Source of the DNA: Glandiceps talaboti
Lineage: Eukaryota > Hemichordata > Enteropneusta > Spengelidae
Assembly: GCF_964340395.1 (NCBI RefSeq)
Contig: NC_135570.1
Location: 16,857,822-16,900,321 of the forward strand
DNA: 42,500 nt
Reading direction: 5' to 3'
Notes under the pieces: generated by a model
Told to the model about the DNA's origin: nothing
The model's input: the letters and a program-made list of their open reading frames with translations, nothing else
The model's database searches: none
Shown: piece by piece, positions 1-11,410 of the stretch
Layout: the number at the start of each line of letters is the position of its first letter
Numbering within the stretch: the first letter of the stretch is position 1
Made by a program: the position numbers and the translations under genes

Positions 1-656
1 CATCACTGTATACGATATCATCACATACTGTACACTACATCATCACCTCCTAGATATTATATCATCATATACTGTGTACTAAATCATCACATACTGTATA
101 CTATATCATCATATACTGTATACTATGTCATCATATACTCTATACTACATCATCACATACTGTGTACTATATCACCACATACTGTGTACTATATCATCAC
201 ATCATGTGACTGTTTACTATATCATCACATACTGTACACTATATCATCACATACTGTGTACTACATCATCACATACTGTATACTACATCATCACATACTG
301 TATACTATATCATCACATACTGTACACTATATCATCATATACTGTGTACTATATCATCACATACTGTACACTATATCATCACATACTGTACACTATATCA
401 TCACATACTGTATACTACATCATCACATACTGTATACTATATCATCACATACTGTACACTATATCATCACATACTGTGTACTATATCATCACATACTGTG
501 TACTACATCATCACATACTGTATACTATATCATCACATACTGTGTACTATATCATCATATACTGTATACTATATCATCACATACTGTCTGCTATATCATC
601 ACATACTGTATATTATATCATCATATACTCTACATTTTGTCATCATATACACAGCA
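1..656. repeat. 22-bp minisatellite array
   Basis: About 30 head-to-tail copies of a 22-bp unit built on CATCACATACTGTATACTAT plus AT. The period is clear from the regular return of ATCATCACATACTG. Variants are mostly CACATA/CATATA and TATACT/TACACT/TGTACT. The array runs off the left edge of the window. The last two units are divergent and end in CATCATATACACAG near 639-653. All three forward frames stay open for long stretches because 22 bp steps through the frames and the unit has few stops; these frames are not genes. A scrap of the same array lies at 3903-3936, beyond the LINE relic. Confidence 0.95.
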
Positions 657-1119
657 TTATATACCTTCGTGTGGGACACAATGCCGGGTTGGAAAACGTA
701 ATGTCGATGACAGTTTGATATTATTTAGGCAAAGTGGCTCCGAGGAAATGATGAATCAGTACAGGTATGCGAAGAAAGAAATTAAAGAAACTTGTAAAGA
801 CTGTCAGCCAAAATATCAAGAAAAGATAAAATGAATTTAGCAATGCTGCATTAGAAAGTCAGGTGAATTCTGGTCTATTTTGAAAAAAGTTGTAAACCAT
901 AAAGGAAGCTCATCGATTGAAATAACATTGCAGTTATTGTATGATTATTTTCATTCTCTATTCAATGATTGTCATGATATTCACATTGGAGACCTTGAAT
1001 TCCTACGTTCGGTAGAAGAAGAATTAAAATCTTTCTCAAAGTGTTTCTGATCAGCTGGCTTACTGGGGAAATGATGATGACGTCACGTTTCATGTTTTAA
1101 ATACACGAATAACCGAGCA

Positions 1120-2395
1120 GGAAATTTTGCTCTGCTTAAGAAAGCTTAACACAGGAAAAGCCCCGAGTCCCGATGGGCTTTTCAATGAATTTTATACGTA
1201 TTGTGCATGCATGTGTCATTTTACCTGTATTAGTAGTAATGTTTATTTTTATTTTTGATTCTGGGAGATTTCCCACAGAATAGGCTGTTGCTATTGTGAT
1301 CCGTTATTCAAAAAAGGCAACAAAAACGCTAATGCGAGATTTTTACTTCCATCTTAAATGACAGGCTTACCAAGTGGTCTGATGAAGTTATGATGTTCTC
1401 TCTGACTGTCAGGCCGGCTTTAGGAAAAATCACAATACTGTTGACAACATTGTTTATCAGTCTTCACGCCATAATTCAACAATATTTAAGCGTTTGACAT
1501 GGAAAACTATATTGTCGTCTTGTCGACTTCTCTAAGGCCTTTGATAAAGTAAATCATTCCCTTTTAATGTACAAACTAATGAGTCTGTGGATCAAAGGCA
1601 AAATGTGTCATATCTTATATTCAATGTACAAACTAATGAGCCTGGGAATCAAAGGCAAAATGTATCATATCTTATATGCATTGTACAAACTAATGAGTCT
1701 GTGGATCAAAGGGAAAATGTATCATATCTTATATTCAATGTACAAACTAATGAGTCTGTGGATCAAAGGCAAAATGTATCATATCTTATATTCAATGTAC
1801 AAACTAATGAGTCTGTGGATCAAAGGCAAAATGTATCATATCTTATATTTAATGTACAAACTAATGAGTCTGTGGATCAAAGGCAAAATGTATCATATCT
1901 TATATTCAATGTACAAACTAATGAGTCTGTGGATCAAAGGCAAAATGTATCATATCTTATATTCAATGTACAAACTAATGAGTCTGTGGATCAAAGGCAA
2001 AATGTATCATATCTTATATTCATTGTACAAACTAATGAGTCTGTGGATCAAAGGGAAAATGTATCATATCTTATATTTAATGTACAGTAGTGTTAAGTCA
2101 TATGTCAGGTCTGGAAACATTTTATCAGATTACCTCTCAAGCTGGAGTTCGTTGTATCTTGAGCCCGCTTTTATTTAGCTTTTTCATAGAAGAGTAATTA
2201 AACGCAATGTTAATCGCTCCTGGACAAATGGGTATTCAACTTACTTAAGATTTGTATGACCTTTTTTGCTTTACTTTAAGCAGATATTGTTGCCATCGTA
2301 GCAGATTCTGTTAGAAACCTTCAAAATGTTATAGACGTTCTCCACTGTTTCTGTTTAAAGTGGCGCATGCAAGTTAATTTAGACAAAACAAAAAA
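1120..2395 (+). pseudogene. LINE reverse transcriptase domain, broken
   Basis: This is the catalytic domain of the LINE relic. Its role in an intact element would be to copy the element RNA at a nicked target site. Motif A (VDFSKAFDKV, 1522-1551) keeps the expected aspartate. Between PLFKKGNKN and the DRLTKW segment (about 1360) the usual stretch with the NYRPISLL type motif is missing, which suggests an internal deletion. Motif B reads GVRCILSPLLF, lacking the usual QG before the cysteine. The YADD catalytic box is damaged: around 2275-2290 only Ala-Asp-Ile can be read, preceded by a stop. Between motifs A and B sits a nine-fold in-frame amplification of 57 bp. The domain cannot be active. 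Confidence 0.85.
1567..2079. repeat. 57-bp (19-residue) in-frame tandem amplification inside LINE RT
   Basis: Nine complete 57-bp units start at 1567, 1624, 1681, 1738, 1795, 1852, 1909, 1966 and 2023, followed by the resuming RT sequence at 2080. Each encodes MYKLMSLWIKGKMYHILYS or a one- or two-residue variant, with no stop or frameshift in any copy. Both junction edges share AATGTACA, so duplication between two nearby copies of that short word is the simplest origin (inference). The second unit carries LGIKGK, which matches the glycine usual at this place in LINE RTs, while the others carry LWIKGK. The array is open in a second forward frame as well (about 1587-2090), an overlap of no known meaning. 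Confidence 0.95.
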
Positions 2396-2464
2396 TAAGT
2401 TTTTTCCGCAAAGGTGGCCACCGAGCTCGTCATGAAAACTGGCTTTTTGGCAATAACTCTGTAA

Positions 2465-3440
2465 GTGTTGTTTCATAATATAGGTATCTCGGCCTGCTTC
2501 TTTCTTCTAGGCACAACTGGTCCAAAGCGGTACAAACCTTAGCATCTCAAGCCAATAAAGTATTTAATGGGTTGTCTGTAGCCAGGTGGAAACTTGAATT
2601 ATTTCCAAGTGAAAGCCATTTCAAAATTTTCGACACAATTATTTTACAAATTCTCTGCTCTGGCTCAGAAATTTGGGGCTTTCAACACTTTGGTGTAGTT
2701 GAAAAAGTTCATAGAATATGGTGCCGGAAATCTTTGGGGCTACCAAGTCATGCTTGCATTGAGATGGTGATTGGTGAATGTGGTCGCCTTCCGACCCTGT
2801 TTTTTTTTTTATCACACTTTAAAGCACTGTATACGTTACTAATACTGGGTAAAGCTTTTAGAAATGCTTCATCATCGCCTCCTAAGGTAAGCTTATAGTA
2901 TGTTATGTAACCTTGATCAAGTTGATGATTTAGGCAGGCATACATGGGTGACAACTATAAAGAATACTTTATTCTCTTATTGGTTGGCTATGCATGGATA
3001 GCACAAGAAATAGGAAATAAAGAAATAATTTTTGCTAACTTTGAAACTAGAATTTATAAAGCGGCAAAGCAAAGCTTATGGGGAAATCAAAATTACTTGG
3101 CCTTCTTCTGCGAGAAAGGCACATTACGTTAAATTGTTGTTGGATACTTATTCAAACTTTCGCCCGTTTTCGGTGTTCGGCATACCCGCTAGCCATAGAA
3201 GAAGACTTAATATTAACCCATCAGCTAGGCTTTGCAGTATTTGTAAAAAGGTGATGTGGAAAATGAGTACCACTTCCTTTTAGTGTGACCATTTTATCAT
3301 AATTTGAGAAAATGCTATTTACCTGCAGATGTAATACATGAACTGAATTTTTTTATGTTCATCAATCTCAAAACTGATTCTTAACATTTGTTCCAGTGTC
3401 AGAATGAAGCTTAAGACTGATTGCACAATATAAAGCTAAG
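2465..3440 (+). pseudogene. LINE ORF2 C-terminal region, broken
   Basis: Downstream of the RT core the relic reads, in changing frames, a YLGLLLSS segment (about 2486), then a longer open stretch 2572-2898. That stretch holds FKIFDTIILQILCSGSEIWG and VEKVHRIWCRKSLGLPSH, which resemble the LINE thumb/connector motif family LFD..I.PIL.YGSEIWG and VH..F.K.LLG. After a stop at 2896-2898, further C-terminal stretches occur near 2944-3130 and 3130-3330, finishing with a Cys-x2-Cys (LCSICKK) and an EYHFLL...PFYHNLRK zinc-knuckle-like end. The homology is inferred from motif order. Several stops and frameshifts are present, so no functional protein is made. Confidence 0.8.
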
Positions 3441-3525
3441 GTGCGATGCTCCTACATTTTATTTATTCACTTGTCTGATCATAATTGTCTGTAGTAAGAA
3501 ATGTAACCCTTCTGCACATGGGCGG

Positions 3526-3891
<366 letters not shown>

Positions 3892-3902
3892 CCAATCAAG
3901 CA

Positions 3903-3936
3903 GTATATACTGTATACTATATCATCATATACACAG
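3903..3936. repeat. Scrap of the 22-bp array beyond the LINE/CT block
   Basis: About one and a half units of the 22-bp repeat (TATACTGTATACTATATC, then ATCATATACACAG) occur right after the CT tract. The final CATCATATACACAG is the same word that ends the main array at about 640-653. This suggests that the LINE and CT block sit inside, or duplicated along with, the edge of the 22-bp array. Confidence 0.8.
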
Positions 3937-4496
3937 TCATGACCGAATTGTAAGTAGCCATATTGTACATACCTAACTAGTGTGCCACATACAATGATTG
4001 TATTGTTGTCTAACTGTTTTGTAACATGTGATGGGGGTGTTATTTAGCTTAAATTCCAACATCATGACGCAATCATTTAACTTGCACGTCTTCTACCATC
4101 AGGTTGTGATTGTGTAAGCAGGTGACGTAAAGTGTATATACTAAACGTATATACGGTGTTAAGGAAAACAAACTTTTTTCGTGTTTAATATTTCGGAAAT
4201 CGTTAAACCTTCATGTTACATCATGTAGCACAAGTGGCTTGTCTTTAAGTGGCCGTATTGAAAGTGGCTTGTCTTTGTGAGTTTTAATATAGATAAAACA
4301 ATTAATTATAGTCCTCAACCTGAAAAAAGAGCGAAACAATATAGAAAAAGTCCGTGAAATGCTTAAGAAAAATGTTGTAAAGTCGAAACTACAGTTTTAG
4401 CGATAAAACGTGGTGTGCATAATAATATATTGACATGCAAATAACCCTATTGGAATTAATGTTGGTCTTTTTTTGAAATGATAAGCTAATTAGCAA
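3937..4496. other. Unique spacer, no gene seen
   Basis: AT-rich unique sequence between the CT tract and the 26-bp array. It has a short direct repeat (AAGTGGCTTGTCTTT at about 4233 and 4262) and a small symmetric element GTATATAC-TAAAC-GTATATAC near 4134-4154. No open frame, splice pattern or RNA gene can be supported. Confidence 0.6.
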
Positions 4497-7400
4497 ATGA
4501 TATCAATCACTAAACCATCGCCATGACATCAATCACTAAGTCATGGCCATAATATCAATCACTAGCTCACTGCCTTAATGTCAATCACTAGCTCACTACC
4601 ATGATATCAATCACTAGCTCACTGCAATGATATCAATCACTAAGTCATCGCCATGGTATCAATCACTAGCTCACTGCCATGATATCAATCACTAAGTCAT
4701 CGCCATGATATCAATCACTAGCTCACTGCCATGATATCAATCACTAGCTCACTGCCATGATATCAGTCACTAAGTCATAGCCATAATATCACTCACTAGC
4801 TCACTGCCATGATATCAATCACTAGCTCACTGCCATGATATCAATCACTGAGTCATAGCTATGATATCAATCACTAAGTCATGGCCATAATATCAATCAC
4901 TAGCTCACTGCCATGATATCAATCACTAGCTCACTGCCAAGATGTCAATCACTAGCTCACTGCCATGATATCGATCACTAGCTCACTGCCATAATATCAA
5001 TCACTAGCTCACTGCCAAGATGTCAATCACTAGCTCACTGCCATGATATCGATCACTAGCTCACTGCCATGATATCAATCACTAAGTCATATCCATAATA
5101 TCAGTCACTAGCTCACTGCCATGATATCAATCACTAGCTCACTGCCATGATATCAATCACTAAGTCATGGCCATAATATCAATCACTAGCTCACTGCCAT
5201 TATGTCAATCACTAGCTCACTGCCATGATATCAATCACTAAGTCATATCCATAATATCAGTCACTAGCTCACTGCCATGATATCAATCACTAGCTCACTG
5301 CCATGATATCAATCACTAGCTCACTGCCATGATATCAATCACTAAGTCATGGCCATAATATCAATCACTAGCTCACTGCCATAATATCAATCACTAGCTC
5401 ACTGCCATGATATCAATCACTAGTTCACTGCCATGATATCAATCACTAAGTCATCGTCATGATATCAATCACTAGCTCACTGCCTTGATATCAATCACTA
5501 GCTCACTGCCATGATATCAATCACTAGCTCACTGCCATGATATCAATCACTAAGTCATCGCCATGATATCGATCACTGAGTCATAGCCATGATATCAATC
5601 ACTAGCTCACTGCCATGATATCAATCACTAGCTCACTGCCATGATATCGATCACCGAGTCATAGCCATGATATCAATCACTAAGTCATGGCCATAATATC
5701 AATCACTAGCTCACTGCCTTCATGTCAATCACTAGCTCACTGCCATGATATCAATCACTAGCTCACTGCAATGATATCAATCACTAAGTCATCGCCATGG
5801 TATCAATCACTAGCTCACTGCCATGATATCAATCACTAAGTCATCGCCATGATATCAATCACTAGCTCACTGCCATGATATCAATCAATAGCTCACTGCC
5901 ATGATATCAGTCACTAAGTCATAGCCATAATATCACTCACTAGCTCACTGCCATGATATTAATCACTAGCTCACTGCCATGATATCAATCACTGAGTCAT
6001 AGCTATGATATCAATCACTAAGTCATGGCCATAATATCAATCACTAACTCACTGCAATGATATCAATCACTAGCTCACTGCCAAGATGTCAATCACTAGC
6101 TCACTGCCATGATATCGATCACTAGCTCACTGCCATAATATCAATCACTAGCTCACTGCCAAGATGTCAATCACTAGCTCACTGCCATGATATCGATCAC
6201 TAACTCACTGCCATGATATCAATCACTAAGTCATATCCATAATATCAATCACTAGCTCACTGCCATGATATCAATCACTAGCTCATTGCCATGATATCAA
6301 TCACTAGCTCACTGCCATGATATCAATCACTAAGTCATGGCCATAATATCAATCACTAGCTCACTGCCATTATGTCAATCACTAGCTCACTGCCATGATA
6401 TCAATCACTAAGTCATATCCATAATATCAATCACTAGCTCACTTCCATGATATCAATCACTAGCTCACTGCCATGATATCAATCACTAGCTCACTGCCAC
6501 GATATCAATCACTAGCTCACTGCCATGATATCAATCACTAGCTCACTGCCATGATATCAATCACTAAGTCATCGCCATGATATCAATCACTAGCTCACTG
6601 CCATGATATCAATCACTAAGCCATAGCCATGATATCAATCACTAAGCCATAGCCATGATATCAATCACTAGCTCACTGCCATGATATCAATCACTAAGTC
6701 GTCGCCATGATATCAATCACTAAGTCATAGCCATGATATCAATCACTGAGTCATAGCCATGATATCAATCACTAAGTCATAGCCATAATATCAATCACTA
6801 GCTCACTGGCATGATATCAATTACTAGCTCACTGCCATGATATCAATCACTAGCTCACTGCCATGATATCAATCACTAAGTTATGGCCATAATATCACTC
6901 ACTAGCTCACTGGCATGATATCAATTACTAGCTCACTGCCATTATGTCAATCACTAGCTCACTGCCATGATATCAATCACTAAGTCATCGACATAATATC
7001 AATCACTAGCTCACTGCCATGATATCAATCACTAAGTCATCGCCATGATATCAATCACTAGCTCACTACCATGATATCAATCACTAGTTCACTGCCATGA
7101 TATCAATCACTAGTTCACTGCCATGATATCAATCACTAGTTCACTGCCATGATATCAATCACTAGCTCACTGCCATGATATCAATCACTAAGTCATCGCC
7201 ATGATATCGATCACTGAGTCATAGCCATGATATCAATCACTAGCTCACTGCCATGATATCAATCACTAGCTCACTGCCATGATATCGATCACCGAGTCAT
7301 AGCCATGATATCAATCACTAAGTCATCGACATGGTATCAATCACTAGCACACTGCCATGATATCAATCACTAAGTCATCGCCATGATATCAATCACTAGC

Positions 7401-10400
7401 TCACTGCCATGATATCAATCACTAGCTCACTGCCATGATATCAGTCACTAAGTCATAGCCATAATATCACTCACTAGCTCACTGCAATGATATCAATCAC
7501 TAGCTCACTGCCAAGATGTCAATCACTAGCTCACTGCCATGATATCGATTACTAGCTCACTGCCATAATATCAATCACTAGCTCACTGCCAAGATGTCAA
7601 TCACTAGCTCACTGCCATGATATCGATCACTAACTCACTGCCATGATATCAATCACTAAGTCATATCCATAATATCAATCACTAGCTCACTGCCATGATA
7701 TCAATCACTAGCTCATTGCCATGATATCAATCACTAGCTCACTGCCATGATATCAATCACTAAGTCATGGCCATAATATCAATCACTAGCTCACTGCCAT
7801 TATGTCAATCACTAGCTCACTGCCATGATATCAATCACTAAGTCATATCCATAATATCAATCACTAGCTCACTGCCATGATATCAATCACTAGCTCACTG
7901 CCATGATATCAATCACTAGCTCACTGCCACGATATCAATCACTAGCTCACTGCCATGATATCAATCACTAGCTCACTGCCATGATATCAATCACTAAGTC
8001 ATCGCCATGATATCAATCACTAAGCCATAGCCATGATATCAATCACTAAGCCATAGCCATGATATCAATCACTAAGCCATAGCCATGATATCAATCACTA
8101 GCTCACTGCCATGATATCAATCACTAAGTCGTCGCCATGATATCAATCACTAGCTCACTGCCATGATATCAATCACTAAGTCATAGCCATGATATCAATC
8201 ACTGAGTCATAGCCATGATATCAATCACTAAGTCATAGCCATAATATCAATCACTAGCTCACTGGCATGATATCAATTACTAGCTCACTGCCATGATATC
8301 AATCACTAGCTCACTGCAATGATATCAATCACTAGCTCACTGCCATGATATCAATCACTAGCTCACTGCCATGATATCAATCACTAAGTTATGGCCATAA
8401 TATCAATCACTAGCTCACTGCCATGATATCAATCACTAAGTCATCGACATAATATCAATCACTAGCTCACTGCCATGATATCAATCACTAAGTCATCGCC
8501 ATGATATCAATCACTAGCTCACTACCATGATATCAATTACTAGTTCACTGCCATGATATCAATCACTAGTTCACTGCCATGATATCAATCACTAGTTCAC
8601 TGCCATGATATCAATCACTAGCTCACTGCCATGATATCAATCACTAGCTCACTGCCAAGATGTCAATCACTAGCTCACTGCCATGATATCAATCACTAGC
8701 TCACTGCCATGATATCAGTCACTAAGTCATAGCCATAATATCACTCACTAGCTCACTGCCATTATATCAATCACTAGCTCACTGCCATGATATCAATCAC
8801 TGAGTCATAGCTATGATATCAATCACTAAGTCATGGCCATAATATCAATCACTAGCTCACTGCCATGATATCAATCACTAGCTCACTGCCAAGATGTCAA
8901 TCACTAGCTCACTGCCATGATATCGATCACTAGCTCACTGCCATAATATCAATCACTAGCTCACTGCCAAGATGTCAATCACTAGCTCACTGCCATGATA
9001 TCGATCACTAGCTCACTGCCATGATATCAATCACTAAGTCATATCCATAATATCAATCACTAGCTCACTGCCATGATATCAATCACTAGCTCACTGCCAT
9101 GATATCAATCACTAGCTCACTGCCATGATATCGATCACTAAGTCATGGCCATAATATCAATCACTAGCTCACTGCCATTATGTCAATCACTAGTTCACTG
9201 CCATGATATCAATCACTAAGTCATCGTCATGATATCAATCACTAGCTCACTGCCATGATATCAATCACTAGCTCACTGCCATGATATCAATCACTAGCTC
9301 ACTGCCATGATATCAATCACTAAGTCATCGCCATGATATCGATCACTGAGTCATAGCCATGATATCAATCACTAGCTCACTGCCATGATATCAATCACTA
9401 GCTCACTGCCATGATATCGATCACCGAGTCATAGCCATGATATCAATCACTAAGTCATGGCCATAATATCAATCACTAGCTCACTGCCTTCATGTCAATC
9501 ACTAGCTCACTGCCATGATATCAATCACTAGCTCACTGCAATGATATCAATCACTAAGTCATCGCCATGGTATCAATCACTAGCTCACTGCCATGATATC
9601 AATCACTAAGTCATAGCCATGATATCAATCACTAGCTCACTGCCATGATATCAATCACTAGCTCACTGCCATGATATCAGTCACTAAGTCATAGCCATAA
9701 TATCACTCACTAGCTCACTGCCATGATATCAATCACTAGCTCACTGCCATGATATCAATCACTGAGTCATAGCTATGATATCAATCACTAAGTCATGGCC
9801 ATAATATCAATCACTAGCTCACTGCCATGATATCAATCACTAGCTCACTGCCAAGATGTCAATCACTAGCTCACTGCCATGATATCGATCACTAGCTCAC
9901 TGCCATGATATCAATCACTAAGTCATATCCATAATATCAATCACTAGCTCACTGCCATATCAATCACTAGCTCACTGCCATGATATCAATCACTAGCTCA
10001 CTGCCATGATATCAATCACTAGCTCACTGCCATGATATCAATCACTAGCTCACTGCCATGATATCAATCACTGAGTCATAGCTATGATATCAATCACTAA
10101 GTCATGGCCATAATATCAATCACTAGCTCACTGCCATGATATCAATCACTAGCTCACTGCCAAGATGTCAATCACTAGCTCACTGCCATGATATCGATCA
10201 CTAGCTCACTGCCATGATATCAATCACTAAGTCATATCCATAATATCAATCACTAGCTCACTGCCATGATATCAATCACTAGCTCACTGCCATGATATCA
10301 ATCACTAGCTCACTGCCACGATATCAATCACTAGCTCACTGCCATGATATCAATCACTAGCTCACTGCCATGATATCAATCACTAAGTCATCGCCATGAT

Positions 10401-10975
10401 ATCAATCACTAAGCCATAGCCATGATATCAATCACTAGCTCACTGCCATGATATCAATCACTAAGTCATCGCCATGATATCAATCACTAAGTCATAGCCA
10501 TGATATCAATCACTGAGTCATAGCCATGATATCAATCACTAAGTCATAGCTATAATATCAATCACTAGCTCACTGGCATGATATCAATTACTAGCTCACT
10601 GCCATGATATCAATCACTAGCTCACTGCCATGATATCAATCACTAAGTCATCGACATAATATCAATCACTAGCTCACTGCCATGATATCAATCACTAAGT
10701 CATCGCCATGATATCAATCACTAGCTCACTGCCATGATATCAATCACTAGTTCACTGCCATGATATCAATCACTAGCTCACTGCCATGATATCAATCACT
10801 AAGTCATAGCCATAATATCAATCACTAGCTCACTGCCATGATATCAATCACTAGTTCACTGCCATGATATCAATCACTAAGTCATCGTCATGATATCAAT
10901 CACTAGCTCACTGCCATTATATCAATCACTAGCTCACTGCCATTATATCAATCACTAGCTCACTGCCATAATATC
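4497..10975. repeat. 26-bp satellite array, about 250 units
   Basis: The core unit is 26 bp: ATGATATCAATCACTAGCTC followed by ACTGCC. A second major type has TAAGTCAT followed by CGCC, AGCC or GGCC in the later part. Almost every unit has the 8-bp palindrome TGATATCA, which contains the EcoRV recognition word GATATC. Register is strict across 6.5 kb: marker variants such as GCCAAGATGTC at 4936, 6080, 7510, 8888 and 9850 are separated by exact multiples of 26. One 3-bp deletion near 9955 accounts for the only shift I checked. No long open frame exists because the unit carries stops. Confidence 0.97.
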
Positions 10976-11410
10976 GAACACTATGTCACCATCGTCATAC
11001 CAGATAATAGGTGGCTACCATCATATCACTCACTGAGTGACCACAACCATATCAATTACTAGGAATCTGTCGTGATATCAACCATTTGGTCAGTAACATC
11101 ATATCACTCACTTACTAGCTCACTTCCATGATATCAATCACTAGGTCACTGCCATGATATCAATCACTAGGTCACTGCCATGATATCAATCACTAGCTCA
11201 CTGCGATGATATCAATCACTAGGTCACCACCATCATATCAGATAATAGTCGATTACCATCATATCACTCACAAAGTGATCGCAATAATATCAATCAAAAA
11301 GGCTCTGTCGTGATATCAACCATTTGGTCAGTGATATCATATCAGTCACTAGGTAACCCAAAGGTAATGGCCATGACATTAATTTCTAGATCACCACTAT
11401 GATATCAGTA
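10976..11410. repeat. Divergent edge of the 26-bp array
   Basis: Degenerate relatives of the 26-bp unit with altered spacing and sequence, including a segment with TCGTGATATCAACCATTTGG that occurs twice, 238 bp apart (at 11070 and 11308). A short run of near-consensus units lies between them at about 11110-11220. The edge looks older than the homogenised core, as expected if unequal exchange keeps only the middle uniform. Confidence 0.8.

Larger units (their letters stand above)
709..3440 (+). mobile_element. Decayed non-LTR retrotransposon (LINE), jockey/CR1-like
   Basis: Pieces of a LINE ORF2 appear in the expected order across shifting frames. They are a post-endonuclease linker with FWSILKKVVNHKG (about 869-908), the RT entry motif GKAPSPDG (1153-1177), PLFKKGNKN (1301-1327), QAGFRKNHNTVDNIVYQ (about 1410-1460), motif A VDFSKAFDKVNH (1522-1557), motif B region QAGVRCILSPLLF (about 2138-2176), the ADIVAIVADSV remnant of the YADD box (2280-2312), the LKWRMQVNLDKTK thumb motif (2354-2394), and a C-terminal Cys/His region ending VENEYHFLLV and PFYHNLRKCYLP (about 3257-3330). 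No endonuclease domain is visible, so the copy is 5' truncated. Frameshifts and in-frame stops make it inactive. Assignment to the jockey/CR1 group is inferred from motif style; the exact clade is uncertain. Confidence 0.88.

Noticed and set aside
125-834. Plus-strand frames of about 200 codons in the 22-bp array
   Set aside because: They are translations of a tandem repeat in several frames at once, with no domain or flanking gene context.
4497-10975. CRISPR array
   Set aside because: Units are contiguous with no unique spacers and no cas genes, and the sequence is animal-like. It is a 26-bp satellite.
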